A stretch of 64,000 bases of DNA from Thalassomonas sp. RHCl1 (GTDB taxonomy: Bacteria; Pseudomonadota; Gammaproteobacteria; Enterobacterales; Alteromonadaceae): NCBI RefSeq assembly GCF_947387555.1, contig NZ_CANDNZ010000004.1, positions 372,001 through 436,000 on the forward strand. The letters are read 5' to 3'. Positions within the stretch are counted from its first letter, which is position 1; the number at the start of each line of letters is the position of its first letter. Of this stretch, positions 1 to 8,787 are shown in pieces. The notes under the pieces are model-generated. The model was not told the DNA's origin. It saw only the letters and a list, made by a program, of their open reading frames with translations, and did not search any database. Both the position numbers and the translations under genes were made by a program.

Positions 1-2
1 CC

Positions 3-1595
3 GAAGCCGTACTCAACGATACCCCGCTGATACGCCGGGTGGTCACGGTTTCCGGGCGGGCATTAAGCAAACCGAGAAACGTCTGGGCCCTGCTCGGCAC
101 CCCGGTGGAATACTTACTGGAGCAATGCGGCTACCAGGCGGGCAAACGCCGGCACCTGATCATGGGCGGCCCCATGATGGGCTTTAGCCTGCCGAGCACC
201 CAGGTGCCGATCGTCAAAATCACCAACTGTTTGCTCGCTCCCGAAGAAAGCGAAATTCCTGCCGATAATAAAGAAGTGGAGTGTATCCGCTGCGGCCAGT
301 GCGCAGAAGTCTGCCCGAGCCAGCTGTTACCCCAGGAACTGCAGTGGAGCGCCAAGGCCAAAGATTATCCGCAGCTGCAAAAGCTGAACTTATTTGACTG
401 TATCGACTGCGGCGCCTGTGCCTATGTCTGCCCGAGCCAGATCCCCCTGGTGCAATATTACCGGGTGGCCAAGGCGGAAATTCGCCAGCTGCAGGTACAG
501 GAGTTAAAGGCCGAAAAAGCCAAAGACCGCTTCGAAGCCCGTAAAGCCCGGCTGGAAAGAGAGAAAAAAGCCCGGGAAGAAAAACACAAAAAGGCAGCAG
601 AAGCCCGCCGCGCCGCCATGAACAAACCAACGGAAGAAGGCCAAAGCGCCAAATCCGCCGTTGCCGCCGCACTGGCGCGGGTAAAAGCGAAGAAGGCCCA
701 GACAGCAGGCAATGCTGCTGCGCAGGACAAAGCAGCAACAGGCAAGGCAGATGAAGTAAGTACTAACGCCAATGGCGAAGAGGTTTCATCCCAGGCCCAG
801 GAACAAACACAAGACCCTAAGGCCGAGCAAAAAAGTCAGGTTGCCGCCGCCATTGCCCGGGCGAAAGCCAAAAAGCAAGCTGCCAAGGCAAAAGCTGAAA
901 ACGAGCAAGAGCAAGCAGGCATAAAAGATGCCGAGCAAGAGCAGGTACTCGCTCAAGCGCCGGAAAGTGCTGAAGCCCCCGGCCAGGCCGGGACAGCTGA
1001 GGACGCAGATAGCAGCCAAAGCCCTGAAGAGAAAGGTCCCGAAGATGCCCCCTCTGAAGATAAGCCCTCAGATAAAAAGCAAAAAATTGCTGCCGCCATT
1101 GCCCGCGCCAAAGCGAAAAAGCTCAGCGCCCAGAAAAAGGCAGGATCAGCGTCAGAAAATCAGGATGAAAACCCGGCAAATGATGTCAGCGAAGAGCCGG
1201 CAAAAGTCAGTAAAGCAGAAAATGACGCCGTAGAGCCCGTGCAGACAAGCGAGCCGCTCGAGGCTGCCGAGCCCAGTAAGCAGGATAAAATTCAGGCTGC
1301 GGTCGCCAAGGCCAAAGAAAAAGCCAGGGCCAAAGCCAAGGCAAAAGCCGAAGCGAAAAATGCCCGGGAAGCTGAACCAGAGTTATCCCCGCAAAACCAG
1401 GATAGTGAAGCGCCAACAGCACCTTCAACGGCTACTGAGCCTACAGAGCAGGAAGAAATTACCGCTGCCGATAGTGAACAAAGCCCACAAAAAGATCAAA
1501 AAGCTCAGCGCATTGCTGCCGCCGTGGCAAAAGCGAAAGCAAAAGCTAAGGCAAAAGCCGAAGCAAAAGAACAACAACATTTAGAGTCTGAATAA
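3..1595 (+). CDS. rnfC: Ion-translocating oxidoreductase subunit C (RnfC/RsxC), 5'-truncated by window
   Basis: Peripheral subunit of the membrane Rnf complex, which couples electron flow between ferredoxin and NAD(H) to ion transport. The reading frame is open from base 3, so the N-terminal NADH/FMN-binding part lies outside the window. Two ferredoxin-type 4Fe-4S motifs are visible, CIRCGQCAEVCP and CIDCGACAYVCP (about 280-430 bp), each with C-x2-C-x2-C-x3-C spacing. After them comes a tail of more than 350 residues rich in Ala, Lys and Glu, with repeated AAAxARxKAKK-type units. Long Ala/Lys-rich C-termini are known in gammaproteobacterial RnfC. rnfD follows after 4 bp, so the genes are cotranscribed. 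Confidence 0.95.
   Translation, partial: EAVLNDTPLIRRVVTVSGRALSKPRNVWALLGTPVEYLLEQCGYQAGKRRHLIMGGPMMGFSLPSTQVPIVKITNCLLAPEESEIPADNKEVECIRCGQCAEVCPSQLLPQELQWSAKAKDYPQLQKLNLFDCIDCGACAYVCPSQIPLVQYYRVAKAEIRQLQVQELKAEKAKDRFEARKARLEREKKAREEKHKKAAEARRAAMNKPTEEGQSAKSAVAAALARVKAKKAQTAGNAAAQDKAATGKADEVSTNANGEEVSSQAQEQTQDPKAEQKSQVAAAIARAKAKKQAAKAKAENEQEQAGIKDAEQEQVLAQAPESAEAPGQAGTAEDADSSQSPEEKGPEDAPSEDKPSDKKQKIAAAIARAKAKKLSAQKKAGSASENQDENPANDVSEEPAKVSKAENDAVEPVQTSEPLEAAEPSKQDKIQAAVAKAKEKARAKAKAKAEAKNAREAEPELSPQNQDSEAPTAPSTATEPTEQEEITAADSEQSPQKDQKAQRIAAAVAKAKAKAKAKAEAKEQQHLESE
648..1570 (+). repeat. Five degenerate Ala/Lys-rich repeats in the RnfC tail
   Basis: The tail of RnfC holds five related units built on (Q/S)(V/K/R)(V/I)AAA(I/V)A(R/K)xKAK, starting near bases 648, 828, 1074, 1278 and 1500. 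They are separated by acidic Gln/Glu/Ser/Pro-rich linkers. The units are predicted helical and highly basic. The DNA copies have diverged, so the repeat is clearest at protein level. Confidence 0.8.
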
Positions 1596-1599
1596 AACT

Positions 1600-2661
1600 A
1601 TGGCCTTTTGGATAGCGAGCTCGCCTCACAACCATACCCAGAATGAAACCTCGGCGTTAATGCGCCTGGTCATTTACGCAACCCTGCCCGGCATCTTCGC
1701 CCAGTGGTACTTTTTTGGCTGGGGCAATATCATACATATCGCCCTGGCAATTTTCAGCGCCTTTGTCGCCGAATATACCGTGCTGGCACTGAGGAATAAA
1801 AACATCAAAAAACAGCTGTTCGACGGCAGCGCCATCTTAACCGCGGTATTACTCGGCATCAGCTTACCCGCCCTGGCCCCCTGGTGGGTTTCAGTCATAG
1901 GCGCGGTATTTGCCATTGTCGTGGTAAAACAGCTTTATGGCGGTTTGGGACATAACCCCTTTAACCCGGCCATGGCGGCCTATGTGATGTTGCTGATCTC
2001 TTTCCCGGTGCAAATGACCTTATGGCAGCCGCCGCTGAGCCTGATGAGCATGGAGCTGACCTTTAGCAATACCTTAAGCACCATTTTCACCGGCTTTACC
2101 GCCGAAGGTTTTTCCCCGGACCAACTACGTACCCATATTGACGGCTTTACCATGGCCACGCCGTTAGACACCCTAAAAACCGGTACTACCATGGGGCTTA
2201 CCGTGAGTGAGAGCTTACAGTCACCGGTCTTTGGCGACTATTTCGGTGTCGGCTGGGAATGGATCAACTTTGGCTTCCTGATCGGCGGGCTGATCTTAAT
2301 TGCCAAAAAAGCCATTAACTGGGTCACCCCCGCCAGCTTTTTAGCCAGCTTATTTATCTGCTCGCTGATTGCCTTTTTAATCAGCCCGGACAGCAGCGCT
2401 TCGACTATGTTCCACTGGTTCAACGGTGCCTGTATGCTCGGCGCCTTCTTTATCCTCACCGATCCCGTCTCCGGCGCCACCAGCACCAGAGGGCGTATCG
2501 TTTTTGCCGCCCTGGCAGGACTCTTGGTATACTTGATCCGCAGCTTTGGCGGTTACCCGGATGCGGTCGCTTTTGCCGTTTTACTCTGTAATATGTCGGC
2601 GCCGCTTATCGACCAATATACCCGTCCCCGTACCTATGGCCACCAGTCAGGAACTAAGTAA
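1600..2661 (+). CDS. rnfD: Ion-translocating oxidoreductase subunit D (RnfD)
   Basis: Integral membrane subunit of Rnf carrying covalently bound FMN. The 353-residue protein has about nine to ten hydrophobic segments and the family motif GGLGHNPFNPAMA (about 114-126). The flavinylation site is T187 in DGFTMATPLD, the same number reported for the Vibrio and E. coli proteins. It starts 4 bp after rnfC stops and its TAA overlaps the rnfG start codon (TAATG), which indicates translational coupling. Confidence 0.97.
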   Translation: MAFWIASSPHNHTQNETSALMRLVIYATLPGIFAQWYFFGWGNIIHIALAIFSAFVAEYTVLALRNKNIKKQLFDGSAILTAVLLGISLPALAPWWVSVIGAVFAIVVVKQLYGGLGHNPFNPAMAAYVMLLISFPVQMTLWQPPLSLMSMELTFSNTLSTIFTGFTAEGFSPDQLRTHIDGFTMATPLDTLKTGTTMGLTVSESLQSPVFGDYFGVGWEWINFGFLIGGLILIAKKAINWVTPASFLASLFICSLIAFLISPDSSASTMFHWFNGACMLGAFFILTDPVSGATSTRGRIVFAALAGLLVYLIRSFGGYPDAVAFAVLLCNMSAPLIDQYTRPRTYGHQSGTK

Positions 2662-3356
2662 TGCGCATCGCCATTAAGAAAAACAGTAAAATTCTCGCCC
2701 TGTTCGCCATTGCCTGCACTGCGGTGGTGGGTCTGGTGAATGAATTTACCAAGGGTCATATTCAAAACCAGCAACAACAGCATTTGCTGACGATTTTGCA
2801 CAGTATTATCGAGCCACAGCGCCTGAATAATAATCTCGCCAATGACTGTCGCCTGGTAACCGATCCCTTACTCGGCAGCAGTGAGCCGCAAACCGTCTAT
2901 CTGGCCCGCTTCGACGGCGAGCCGGTTGCCGCCGCCATCAGCACCACCGCCCCTGACGGCTATAACGGCAATATCCAACTGATTGTCGCCGTCAATGCCG
3001 ACGGCTCGGTCAGCGGCGTACGCCAGTTAAAGCACAATGAAACCCCGGGCTTGGGAGATAAAATTGAAATCAGAAAAAGTGACTGGATCACAAGTTTCAA
3101 CGGCAAAGTAATACGCGATGAAAAAGACAGCCGCTGGGCCGTCACCAAAGACAACGGCATGTTTGATCAGTTTACCGGCGCCACCATTACCCCCAGGGCC
3201 GTGGTCAAAGCGGTAAAACAAACCGTCACTTATTTTAAGCAGCATCAGCAGGCCTTGTTTGCCCTCGAAGGTAGCAGCAATAGCGGCAGCTGCCGTGATG
3301 AAGGCCAGAGCCTGAGCAAGAACCAGAACTCCGACACCAGCGGGGAAGAAAGCTAA
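2661..3356 (+). CDS. rnfG: Ion-translocating oxidoreductase subunit G (RnfG)
   Basis: Periplasm-facing Rnf subunit with one N-terminal membrane anchor (about residues 10-28) and a soluble FMN-binding domain. The flavinylation motif TGATIT is at 172-177, giving T175 as the FMN-linked residue by family rule. [10 protein letters not shown] (about 127-136) is another family signature. The C-terminal 30 residues are Ser/Asn/Gln-rich and poorly conserved. Both ends overlap the neighbouring genes by TAATG, as expected for subunits made in fixed ratio. Confidence 0.96.
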   Translation: MRIAIKKNSKILALFAIACTAVVGLVNEFTKGHIQNQQQQHLLTILHSIIEPQRLNNNLANDCRLVTDPLLGSSEPQTVYLARFDGEPVAAAISTTAPDGYNGNIQLIVAVNADGSVSGVRQLKHNETPGLGDKIEIRKSDWITSFNGKVIRDEKDSRWAVTKDNGMFDQFTGATITPRAVVKAVKQTVTYFKQHQQALFALEGSSNSGSCRDEGQSLSKNQNSDTSGEES

Positions 3357-4057
3357 TGAGCAATGAATATAAAGAACTCGCCAGGCAGGGGCTATGGAAA
3401 AACAACCCCGGCCTGGTACAGTTACTGGGCTTATGTCCGCTGCTGGCGGTCACCTCAACCGTCACCAACGCCCTGGGACTGGGCCTGGCGACCTTACTGG
3501 TCTTAATCGGCTCCAACATCACGGTATCGGCTATTCGCCAATGGGTACCGAAAGAAATCCGCATCCCGATTTTTGTGATGATCATAGCCGCCTTTGTGAC
3601 CTGCGTGCAATTGCTGATGAATGCCTTTACTTACGGCATCTACCAGTCGCTGGGATTATTTTTGCCCCTGATCGTTACCAACTGCGCCATTATCGGCCGG
3701 GCAGAAGCCTATGCTTCGAAAAACCCGGTCAAACAGGCCGGCTTTGACGGCCTGATGATGGGCACCGGCTTTGCCTTAGTGCTGTTGGCCTTAGGGGCTA
3801 TCCGTGAAGTCCTCGGCCAGGGAACCTTGTTTGACGGCGCCAATTTATTGCTTGGCGAATGGGCCGCGGGTTTGCGTGTTGAAGTCTACAACCTCGACAG
3901 CCAGTTTTTACTGGCGATCCTGCCCCCGGGCGCCTTTATCGCCATGGGCTTTTTAATCGCCATCAAAAATGTTATCGACAGCAAAATAGCCCAGGCCCAG
4001 CCGCAACCAGAAGAACAAAATATAGAAAGGGTACGGGTCAATTTTGATGCCCAATAA
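3356..4057 (+). CDS. rnfE: Ion-translocating oxidoreductase subunit E (RnfE)
   Basis: Membrane subunit of Rnf, 233 residues with about six transmembrane helices. Cys27 (LLGLCPLL) and Cys110 ([12 protein letters not shown]) are the conserved cysteines of the RnfA/RnfE pair, which structural work places at an intramembrane iron-sulfur centre. The end is hydrophilic (QPQPEEQN). It is the last rnf subunit gene here; nth follows after 42 bp on the same strand, the usual gammaproteobacterial order. Confidence 0.96.
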   Translation: MSNEYKELARQGLWKNNPGLVQLLGLCPLLAVTSTVTNALGLGLATLLVLIGSNITVSAIRQWVPKEIRIPIFVMIIAAFVTCVQLLMNAFTYGIYQSLGLFLPLIVTNCAIIGRAEAYASKNPVKQAGFDGLMMGTGFALVLLALGAIREVLGQGTLFDGANLLLGEWAAGLRVEVYNLDSQFLLAILPPGAFIAMGFLIAIKNVIDSKIAQAQPQPEEQNIERVRVNFDAQ

Positions 4058-4099
4058 GTCTTCACTGACTTGAGATAAGAGATAGAAAAGAAACTTGTT

Positions 4100-4735
4100 A
4101 TGAATAAAGAAAAACGCCTGGAAATATTGACCCGGTTACGGGACGACAATCCTCACCCGACCACAGAGCTGAATTTCTCCAGCCCGTTTGAATTGCTGAT
4201 CGCGGTATTATTATCGGCACAGGCCACCGATGTCGGCGTCAATAAAGCCACCGACAAATTGTTCCCGGTCGCCAATACCCCGCAGGGCATTTTAGACCTT
4301 GGCCTGGAAGGACTTAAATCCTATATCAAAACCATAGGCCTGTTTAATACCAAGGCAGTCAACACCATGAAAACCTGCCAGATGCTGGTGGACTTACATG
4401 GCGGCGAAGTACCGGAAAACCGCGAGGCGCTCGAGGCCCTGCCCGGGGTCGGCAGAAAAACCGCCAACGTAGTATTAAACACCGCCTTTGGCTGGCCGAC
4501 CATAGCGGTGGACACCCATATTTTCAGGGTCAGCAACCGCACTAAACTCGCCATGGGTAAAAATGTCGACCTGGTGGAGCAAAAACTGTTAAAGGTAGTG
4601 CCGAAAGAATTTAAAGTCGATGTCCACCACTGGCTGATATTACACGGCAGATATACCTGTGTTGCCCGTAAACCCAAATGCGGCTCCTGTATTATCGAAG
4701 ATTTATGTGAATTTAAAGATAAAACAGAGCTTTAA
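4100..4735 (+). CDS. nth: Endonuclease III (DNA glycosylase/AP lyase)
   Basis: Base-excision-repair enzyme that removes oxidised pyrimidines and cleaves AP sites. The 211-residue length equals the E. coli protein, and its key positions fall on the same numbers: helix-hairpin-helix [12 protein letters not shown] with catalytic K120, D138 in AVDTH, and the C-x6-C-x2-C-x5-C 4Fe-4S loop at C187, C194, C197 and C203. It sits directly behind rnfE, a conserved linkage. Confidence 0.98.
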   Translation: MNKEKRLEILTRLRDDNPHPTTELNFSSPFELLIAVLLSAQATDVGVNKATDKLFPVANTPQGILDLGLEGLKSYIKTIGLFNTKAVNTMKTCQMLVDLHGGEVPENREALEALPGVGRKTANVVLNTAFGWPTIAVDTHIFRVSNRTKLAMGKNVDLVEQKLLKVVPKEFKVDVHHWLILHGRYTCVARKPKCGSCIIEDLCEFKDKTEL

Positions 4736-4766
4736 GCAGACTTTTCCCAATAAGCAGGAACAAACA

Positions 4767-5186
4767 ATGAAATTTTTACATGCCATGGTGCGGGTGCTGG
4801 ATCTGGATGCCTCACTCAACTTTTACATCAATCAGTTAGGTTTAGTGGAAACTAGGCGCAGCGATTACCCCGAAGGAAAATTTACCCTGATTTATCTGGC
4901 CACTGAGCCCGGCGCACCGGAAGTGGAATTGACCCATAACTGGGGAGCAAGCGAAACTTATAGCCAAGGCCGTAATTTTGGTCACCTGGCCTTTGAAGTG
5001 GATGACATCTATCAACTCTGTGAAAAACTGCAGCAATCAGGTGTGATCATCAACCGCCCGCCCCGGTGTGGTCATATGGCCTTTATCAAATCCCCCGACG
5101 GGATCTCGATAGAGCTGTTACAAAAAGGCGGCGCCCTGCCACCACAAGAGCCCTGGTTAAGCATGGAAAATACCGGCAGCTGGTAA
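4767..5186 (+). CDS. gloA: VOC-family glyoxalase I-like protein (lactoylglutathione lyase type)
   Basis: Likely cytosolic lactoylglutathione lyase, detoxifying the methylglyoxal-glutathione hemithioacetal. The ATG at 4767 is chosen because AGGAA lies 7 bp upstream and [10 protein letters not shown] matches the family N-terminus; the frame remains open further upstream, into nth in another frame. The metal-ligand pattern of GloA is visible as H5, E54 (EVELTHNW), H73 (FGHLAFEV) and E116 (GISIELLQ). The 139-residue protein ends in a Pro/Trp-rich tail (PPQEPWLSM) that typical GloA lacks, so a related VOC substrate is possible. Confidence 0.8.
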   Translation: MKFLHAMVRVLDLDASLNFYINQLGLVETRRSDYPEGKFTLIYLATEPGAPEVELTHNWGASETYSQGRNFGHLAFEVDDIYQLCEKLQQSGVIINRPPRCGHMAFIKSPDGISIELLQKGGALPPQEPWLSMENTGSW

Positions 5187-5222
5187 GCCGCTGTTTATCC
5201 TCCCGGCGCAGAACATCCTGCA

Positions 5223-5250
5223 GGCGGTTAAGTAAAGCCAGTTAACCGCC
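5223..5250. terminator. Hairpin between convergent genes
   Basis: A 9-bp perfect stem, GGCGGTTAA paired with TTAACCGCC, with a 10-nt loop. It lies between the convergent VOC gene and the class V aminotransferase. No strong T-tract follows on either strand, so it may be a weak bidirectional terminator. Confidence 0.5.
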
Positions 5251-5264
5251 TTCAACCCCAACCC

Positions 5265-6395
5265 TTAAGCAGAAAAACGCCCTAAAGCATCTTCTAAAGC
5301 GCTCAGGCACAGGGCAACATTTTCACTCCTTGCCGCATACCCCATCAGGCCGATACGCCAGGCCGAACCGGCAAAGTCCCCTAAACCGGCACCGATTTCC
5401 AGGTTATATTCGTTTAACAAATAATTGCGTACTGCGGCATCATCTACGCCCTTAGGAATAAAAACAGAGTTAAGCTGAGGCAAACGTTCTTCTTGTGGCA
5501 CGATAAAATCCAGACCCAATTTAGTTAATCCGCTGGCAAATTTCTGATGCTGTGCCTTATGTCTGGCCCAGCTCTGCTCCAGCCCTTCCTGCTGCAAGAT
5601 CACCAAAGCTTCATGTAAGGCGTAAAGCGAATTTACCGGAGCGGTATGGTGGTAAGAGCGTTTTCCTTCACCCGACCAGTAGCCCATCACCAGCGACTGA
5701 TCCAGGAACCAGCTTTGTACCGGCATTTTACGGTTTTTAATCACTTGTGTGGCACGCTCGCTGAAACTCACCGGCGATAAACCCGGCACACAAGATAAAC
5801 ATTTCTGGCTACCGGAATAAATGGCGTCTATGCCCCAGTCATCCACTTTCAGCTCAACACCGCCGAGGGAGGTTACCGCATCCACTATGGTCAGGCAGTC
5901 ATGCTTGCTGGCAATTTCACACAAGGTTTTGGCATCGGATAAGGCACCGGTTGAGGTTTCCGCATGCACAAAAGCGACAAAGTTTGCCTGCGGGTTTTGC
6001 TTTAAGGTATCTTCGAGTTGCTGGGGATCGACCGCCCTGCCCCAGGGGCTGTCAACGACAATCAAGTTAGCGCCGACCCTTTGTACATTCTCTATCATGC
6101 GCGCGCCAAAGACACCATTACGGCACACCACCACGGTGTCTTTTGGCGTCAGCAAATTAACAAAACAGGCTTCCATTCCGGCAGAGCCGGGAGCAGACAC
6201 GGCGATGGTAAAGGCATTTTCCGTCTGAAAGGCGTATTGCAACAGGGATTTCACTTCATCCATCATGCCGACAAACGTAGGATCTAAATGGCCGACCGTA
6301 GGCCTGGCCAGGGCAGATAAAATGCGGGGATTAACATCTGAAGGACCCGGACCCATTAATGTCCGCTGGGGAGGAATAAAAGACTGAATTGGCAT
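5265..6395 (-). CDS. Class V aminotransferase (alanine-glyoxylate/serine-glyoxylate type)
   Basis: PLP-dependent fold-type I transaminase. MPIQSFIPPQRTLMGPGPSD opens the protein and contains the family hallmark LMGPGPSDV. Other signatures are the PLP loop APGSAGMEA (about 68-76), the PLP-contacting Asp in TIVDAVTSLGG, and the Schiff-base lysine K198 in YSGSQKCL. The ATG at 6395 is preferred over one 10 codons upstream because AAGGATA lies about 7 bp before it. The C-terminus has GAGLGDFAGSAWRIGLMG, with the carboxylate-binding Arg. It is monocistronic and convergent with the VOC gene. The exact amino donor cannot be read from sequence. Confidence 0.9.
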   Translation of the reverse strand: MPIQSFIPPQRTLMGPGPSDVNPRILSALARPTVGHLDPTFVGMMDEVKSLLQYAFQTENAFTIAVSAPGSAGMEACFVNLLTPKDTVVVCRNGVFGARMIENVQRVGANLIVVDSPWGRAVDPQQLEDTLKQNPQANFVAFVHAETSTGALSDAKTLCEIASKHDCLTIVDAVTSLGGVELKVDDWGIDAIYSGSQKCLSCVPGLSPVSFSERATQVIKNRKMPVQSWFLDQSLVMGYWSGEGKRSYHHTAPVNSLYALHEALVILQQEGLEQSWARHKAQHQKFASGLTKLGLDFIVPQEERLPQLNSVFIPKGVDDAAVRNYLLNEYNLEIGAGLGDFAGSAWRIGLMGYAARSENVALCLSALEDALGRFSA

Positions 6396-6548
6396 AGCAG
6401 TATCCTTAAAAAAGTGGTTCCTCACCTTAACATTGAAAACTTGCCCAGTTCAAATATCCGGCAAATAAATTAACGGCAATAAAGCTGGACAAATTTCACT
6501 TGTTGCTAAAATAAACAATTTAATCAATATCATGAGTATTGCTGGCCG

Positions 6549-6580
6549 GGTGCTATAGTAAAAGGTACTATACCGGCACC
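6549..6580. promoter_or_regulatory. Interrupted palindrome upstream of yaeQ
   Basis: GGTGC-TATAGTA, a 5-nt AAAGG centre, then TACTATA-CCG-GCACC: 7 bp plus 5 bp of symmetry with a 3-nt bulge. It lies about 40 bp upstream of yaeQ in the divergent gap to the aminotransferase. TATAGT could act as a -10 element. Operator or promoter function is inferred. Confidence 0.4.
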
Positions 6581-6621
6581 TAATTCTTAACAAGCTAATA
6601 ACCAGCTAAGCAGCAGTAAAT

Positions 6622-7155
6622 ATGGCACTTAAAGCAACCATTTTTAAAGCCAACATCCAACTCTCAGACATGGATCGTAACTATTACGATACCCTGCAGT
6701 TAACCATTGCCCAGCATCCGTCGGAAACCGATCTGCGCATGATGGTACGCATCGTCGCCTTTATCTTAAACGCCAATGAAAATCTGCAGTTCGGTAAAGG
6801 CGTCAGCGACGAAGACGAAGCCGCCTTGTGGCAAATGAATTACGCCGAAGACATTGAGCTGTGGATCGAGCTGGGACAAGTGGACAGTAAAAGAATTAAA
6901 AAGGCCTGTAACCGCGCCAATGAAGTCAAGCTCTATTGTTACGGCAGCAGCGTTGATACCTGGTGGTCGCAGGTGGCCGGTAAAATGCGCCAGTTCGACA
7001 AGTTATCCATAGAGCAATTTGATGTTGAAACAACAACTGCCCTTACCGATTTAGTCAGCCGCACCATGGAGTTTCAATGCAGCATCCAGGATGGCCAGCT
7101 ATGGCTGACCTCCGGCGATAAAACCGTTCTGGTTGAAACCAAAAAACTGTTATAA
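6622..7155 (+). CDS. yaeQ: YaeQ family protein
   Basis: Conserved 177-residue cytosolic protein of the YaeQ family, whose fold resembles PD-(D/E)XK nucleases but whose role is not settled. Recognisable stretches are MALKATIFKANIQLSDMDR at the start, HPSETDLRMMVRIVAF (about 32-47) and ELWIELGQVDSKRIKKAC (about 80-97), which carries the nuclease-like E...D/K pattern. The length is typical. It stands alone, with a hairpin terminator about 40 bp after its stop. Confidence 0.92.
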   Translation: MALKATIFKANIQLSDMDRNYYDTLQLTIAQHPSETDLRMMVRIVAFILNANENLQFGKGVSDEDEAALWQMNYAEDIELWIELGQVDSKRIKKACNRANEVKLYCYGSSVDTWWSQVAGKMRQFDKLSIEQFDVETTTALTDLVSRTMEFQCSIQDGQLWLTSGDKTVLVETKKLL

Positions 7156-7192
7156 CTCCCCGCCCTTCATCAAAAAAGTGACGAAAAAACAA

Positions 7193-7229
7193 GAAAAGGT
7201 AACCGGTGGACAAAAGCTGTTACCTTTTC
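7193..7229 (+). terminator. Rho-independent terminator after yaeQ
   Basis: An 11-bp perfect stem, GAAAAGGTAAC with GTTACCTTTTC, and a 15-nt loop. The right arm itself supplies four T residues, and pyrimidine-rich sequence follows. It lies 38 bp after the yaeQ stop. Confidence 0.65.
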
Positions 7230-7331
7230 ACTCTTGCAATCTCAGGCGCTTTTTACAACACTGAGCATCTGCAATAGCAAGCCATTTATAACAATAAGAG
7301 CCCGTTAAGGGTCTTGAGGATATCAACAGCT

Positions 7332-8684
7332 ATGAACTTAAATAAACGACGAGTAAAACGCAGCTTCTGCCAACATAAGCTGCCGCTGGCAATGGCCGCA
7401 GCATTCGCCCTGATGCCCTTGAGCCAGGGCATGGCAAAACTTTCCATGGAGAACATGACCCGGGATATTACTTACCTGGCCAGCGATGAGCTCAGGGGGC
7501 GGGCAAGTTTTTCCAAGGAAATCGACCAGGCCGCCGACTACATCAGCAAACGCTTTACCGATATCGGCCTTAAGCCCATGGCGGGCCACACCAGCTTTAA
7601 ACAAAGTTTTTCCATTTACAGCATTAGCCCAAAATCACTTAAGGTCAGTTTAAACAACCAGGTGATTGATAAAGAAAACCTGGCCATGGCCAGTACCATG
7701 CCCGCTTTTTCCTGGCAACAAACCGGTGCGGTAAAAACCCATGTCATCGGCGAAAAAGACAATCTGCGCGATGCCCTGAGAAAATTAAATAAGGAAGGCG
7801 GCCAACACTTGGTATTGCTACATCCATCCCAAAAAGCCATGTTCCAGCGCTACCAGCATTATTTTAAGCGCGGATTAACCAAGCTTGAACTCGGGCACCA
7901 GGGCGCCATCGTGATTGCCTTAACCAAGCTCATCAACCTTGACAGCCTGGATATCACAGGCACGACAGCTACCAAGAAACAGCGGTTGACCAATGTGGTC
8001 GGGGTATTACCGGGTAAAAGCCAGGCAAAAGAAATAGTGCTCTATAGCGGCCATTATGATCATATCGGGGTCAACAGCGAAGGAGAAGGTGATGTCATCT
8101 ACAACGGCGCCGATGACGATGCTTCCGGCATCACTGCCATGATCAACCTGGCGGAGCATTTTGCCCAGCAAAAAGATAATGCCAGAACCCTGATGTTCAG
8201 CGCCTTTACCGCAGAAGAAATTGGCGGTTTTGGCTCCAAGGCCTTTTCAAAACAGCTCAATCCGGAGCAGGTGGTGGCGATGATCAATATTGAAATGATC
8301 GGCAAGCCGTCGAAATTCGGCGCAGGTACCATATGGATGACAGGCATGGAGCGCTCTGATTTGGGCGAGTTGCTCAACAAACAAATCAAGGAAGAAAAAC
8401 ACAAAATTCATCAGGACCCTTACCCTGAACAAGGGTTATTTTACCGCTCGGATAATGCCACCCTGGCCCGTTTAGGGGTACCAGCCCATAGTTTCAGCAG
8501 CACCCAGCTGGATAAAGATCAGCATTACCACCAGGTCAGTGATGACCTGGCCAGCCTGGATCTTGACTCCATGTTTAAGGTGATCCAGACCCTGGCCACA
8601 GGTACCCGGGGCCTGGTTGACGGCACTGTTACCCCGTCAAGAATTGATCCCGCCCAGGTACATGGCACCGGCCTGATTTACTAA
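7332..8684 (+). CDS. M28 family zinc peptidase, exported
   Basis: Probable periplasmic or secreted aminopeptidase with two zinc ions. The start is the ATG at 7332, with TTGAGGA about 11 bp upstream. A basic N-terminus (MNLNKRRVKRS) followed by AMAAAFALMPL is a signal peptide ending near residue 34. M28 ligand motifs are in order: GHYDHIG (His and Asp), NGADDDASG (bridging Asp), TAEEIGG (catalytic Glu and ligand Glu), IEMIGK (usually D-M-G, here Glu) and a late His in the DQHYHQVSDD region. An insertion at about 110-220 resembles a degenerate PA-type domain. A strong bidirectional terminator follows. Confidence 0.9.
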   Translation: MNLNKRRVKRSFCQHKLPLAMAAAFALMPLSQGMAKLSMENMTRDITYLASDELRGRASFSKEIDQAADYISKRFTDIGLKPMAGHTSFKQSFSIYSISPKSLKVSLNNQVIDKENLAMASTMPAFSWQQTGAVKTHVIGEKDNLRDALRKLNKEGGQHLVLLHPSQKAMFQRYQHYFKRGLTKLELGHQGAIVIALTKLINLDSLDITGTTATKKQRLTNVVGVLPGKSQAKEIVLYSGHYDHIGVNSEGEGDVIYNGADDDASGITAMINLAEHFAQQKDNARTLMFSAFTAEEIGGFGSKAFSKQLNPEQVVAMINIEMIGKPSKFGAGTIWMTGMERSDLGELLNKQIKEEKHKIHQDPYPEQGLFYRSDNATLARLGVPAHSFSSTQLDKDQHYHQVSDDLASLDLDSMFKVIQTLATGTRGLVDGTVTPSRIDPAQVHGTGLIY

Positions 8685-8701
8685 AGCGGCTGAAACAAGA
8701 T

Positions 8702-8749
8702 AAAAAGGTTTATTGCCGCTTTAAACAAGCAAAAGCAATAAACCTTTTT
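8702..8749. terminator. Bidirectional rho-independent terminator
   Basis: A 15-bp perfect stem, AAAAAGGTTTATTGC with GCAATAAACCTTTTT, and an 18-nt loop. A-run and T-run ends make it functional in both directions. It lies between the convergent M28 peptidase and LysR genes. Confidence 0.9.
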
Positions 8750-8787
8750 TAATAGCTGTCCTTCCCTGTTACCGGCCAGATTAAGCG

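Noticed and set aside
220-772. Two open frames on the minus strand (172 and 104 codons)
   Set aside because: They are antisense to rnfC, whose iron-sulfur motifs are unmistakable; the frames arise from its skewed Ala/Lys codon use.
4659-4766. N-terminal extension of the VOC/glyoxalase gene
   Set aside because: It overlaps the Fe-S end of nth in another frame, and a good Shine-Dalgarno precedes the ATG at 4767.
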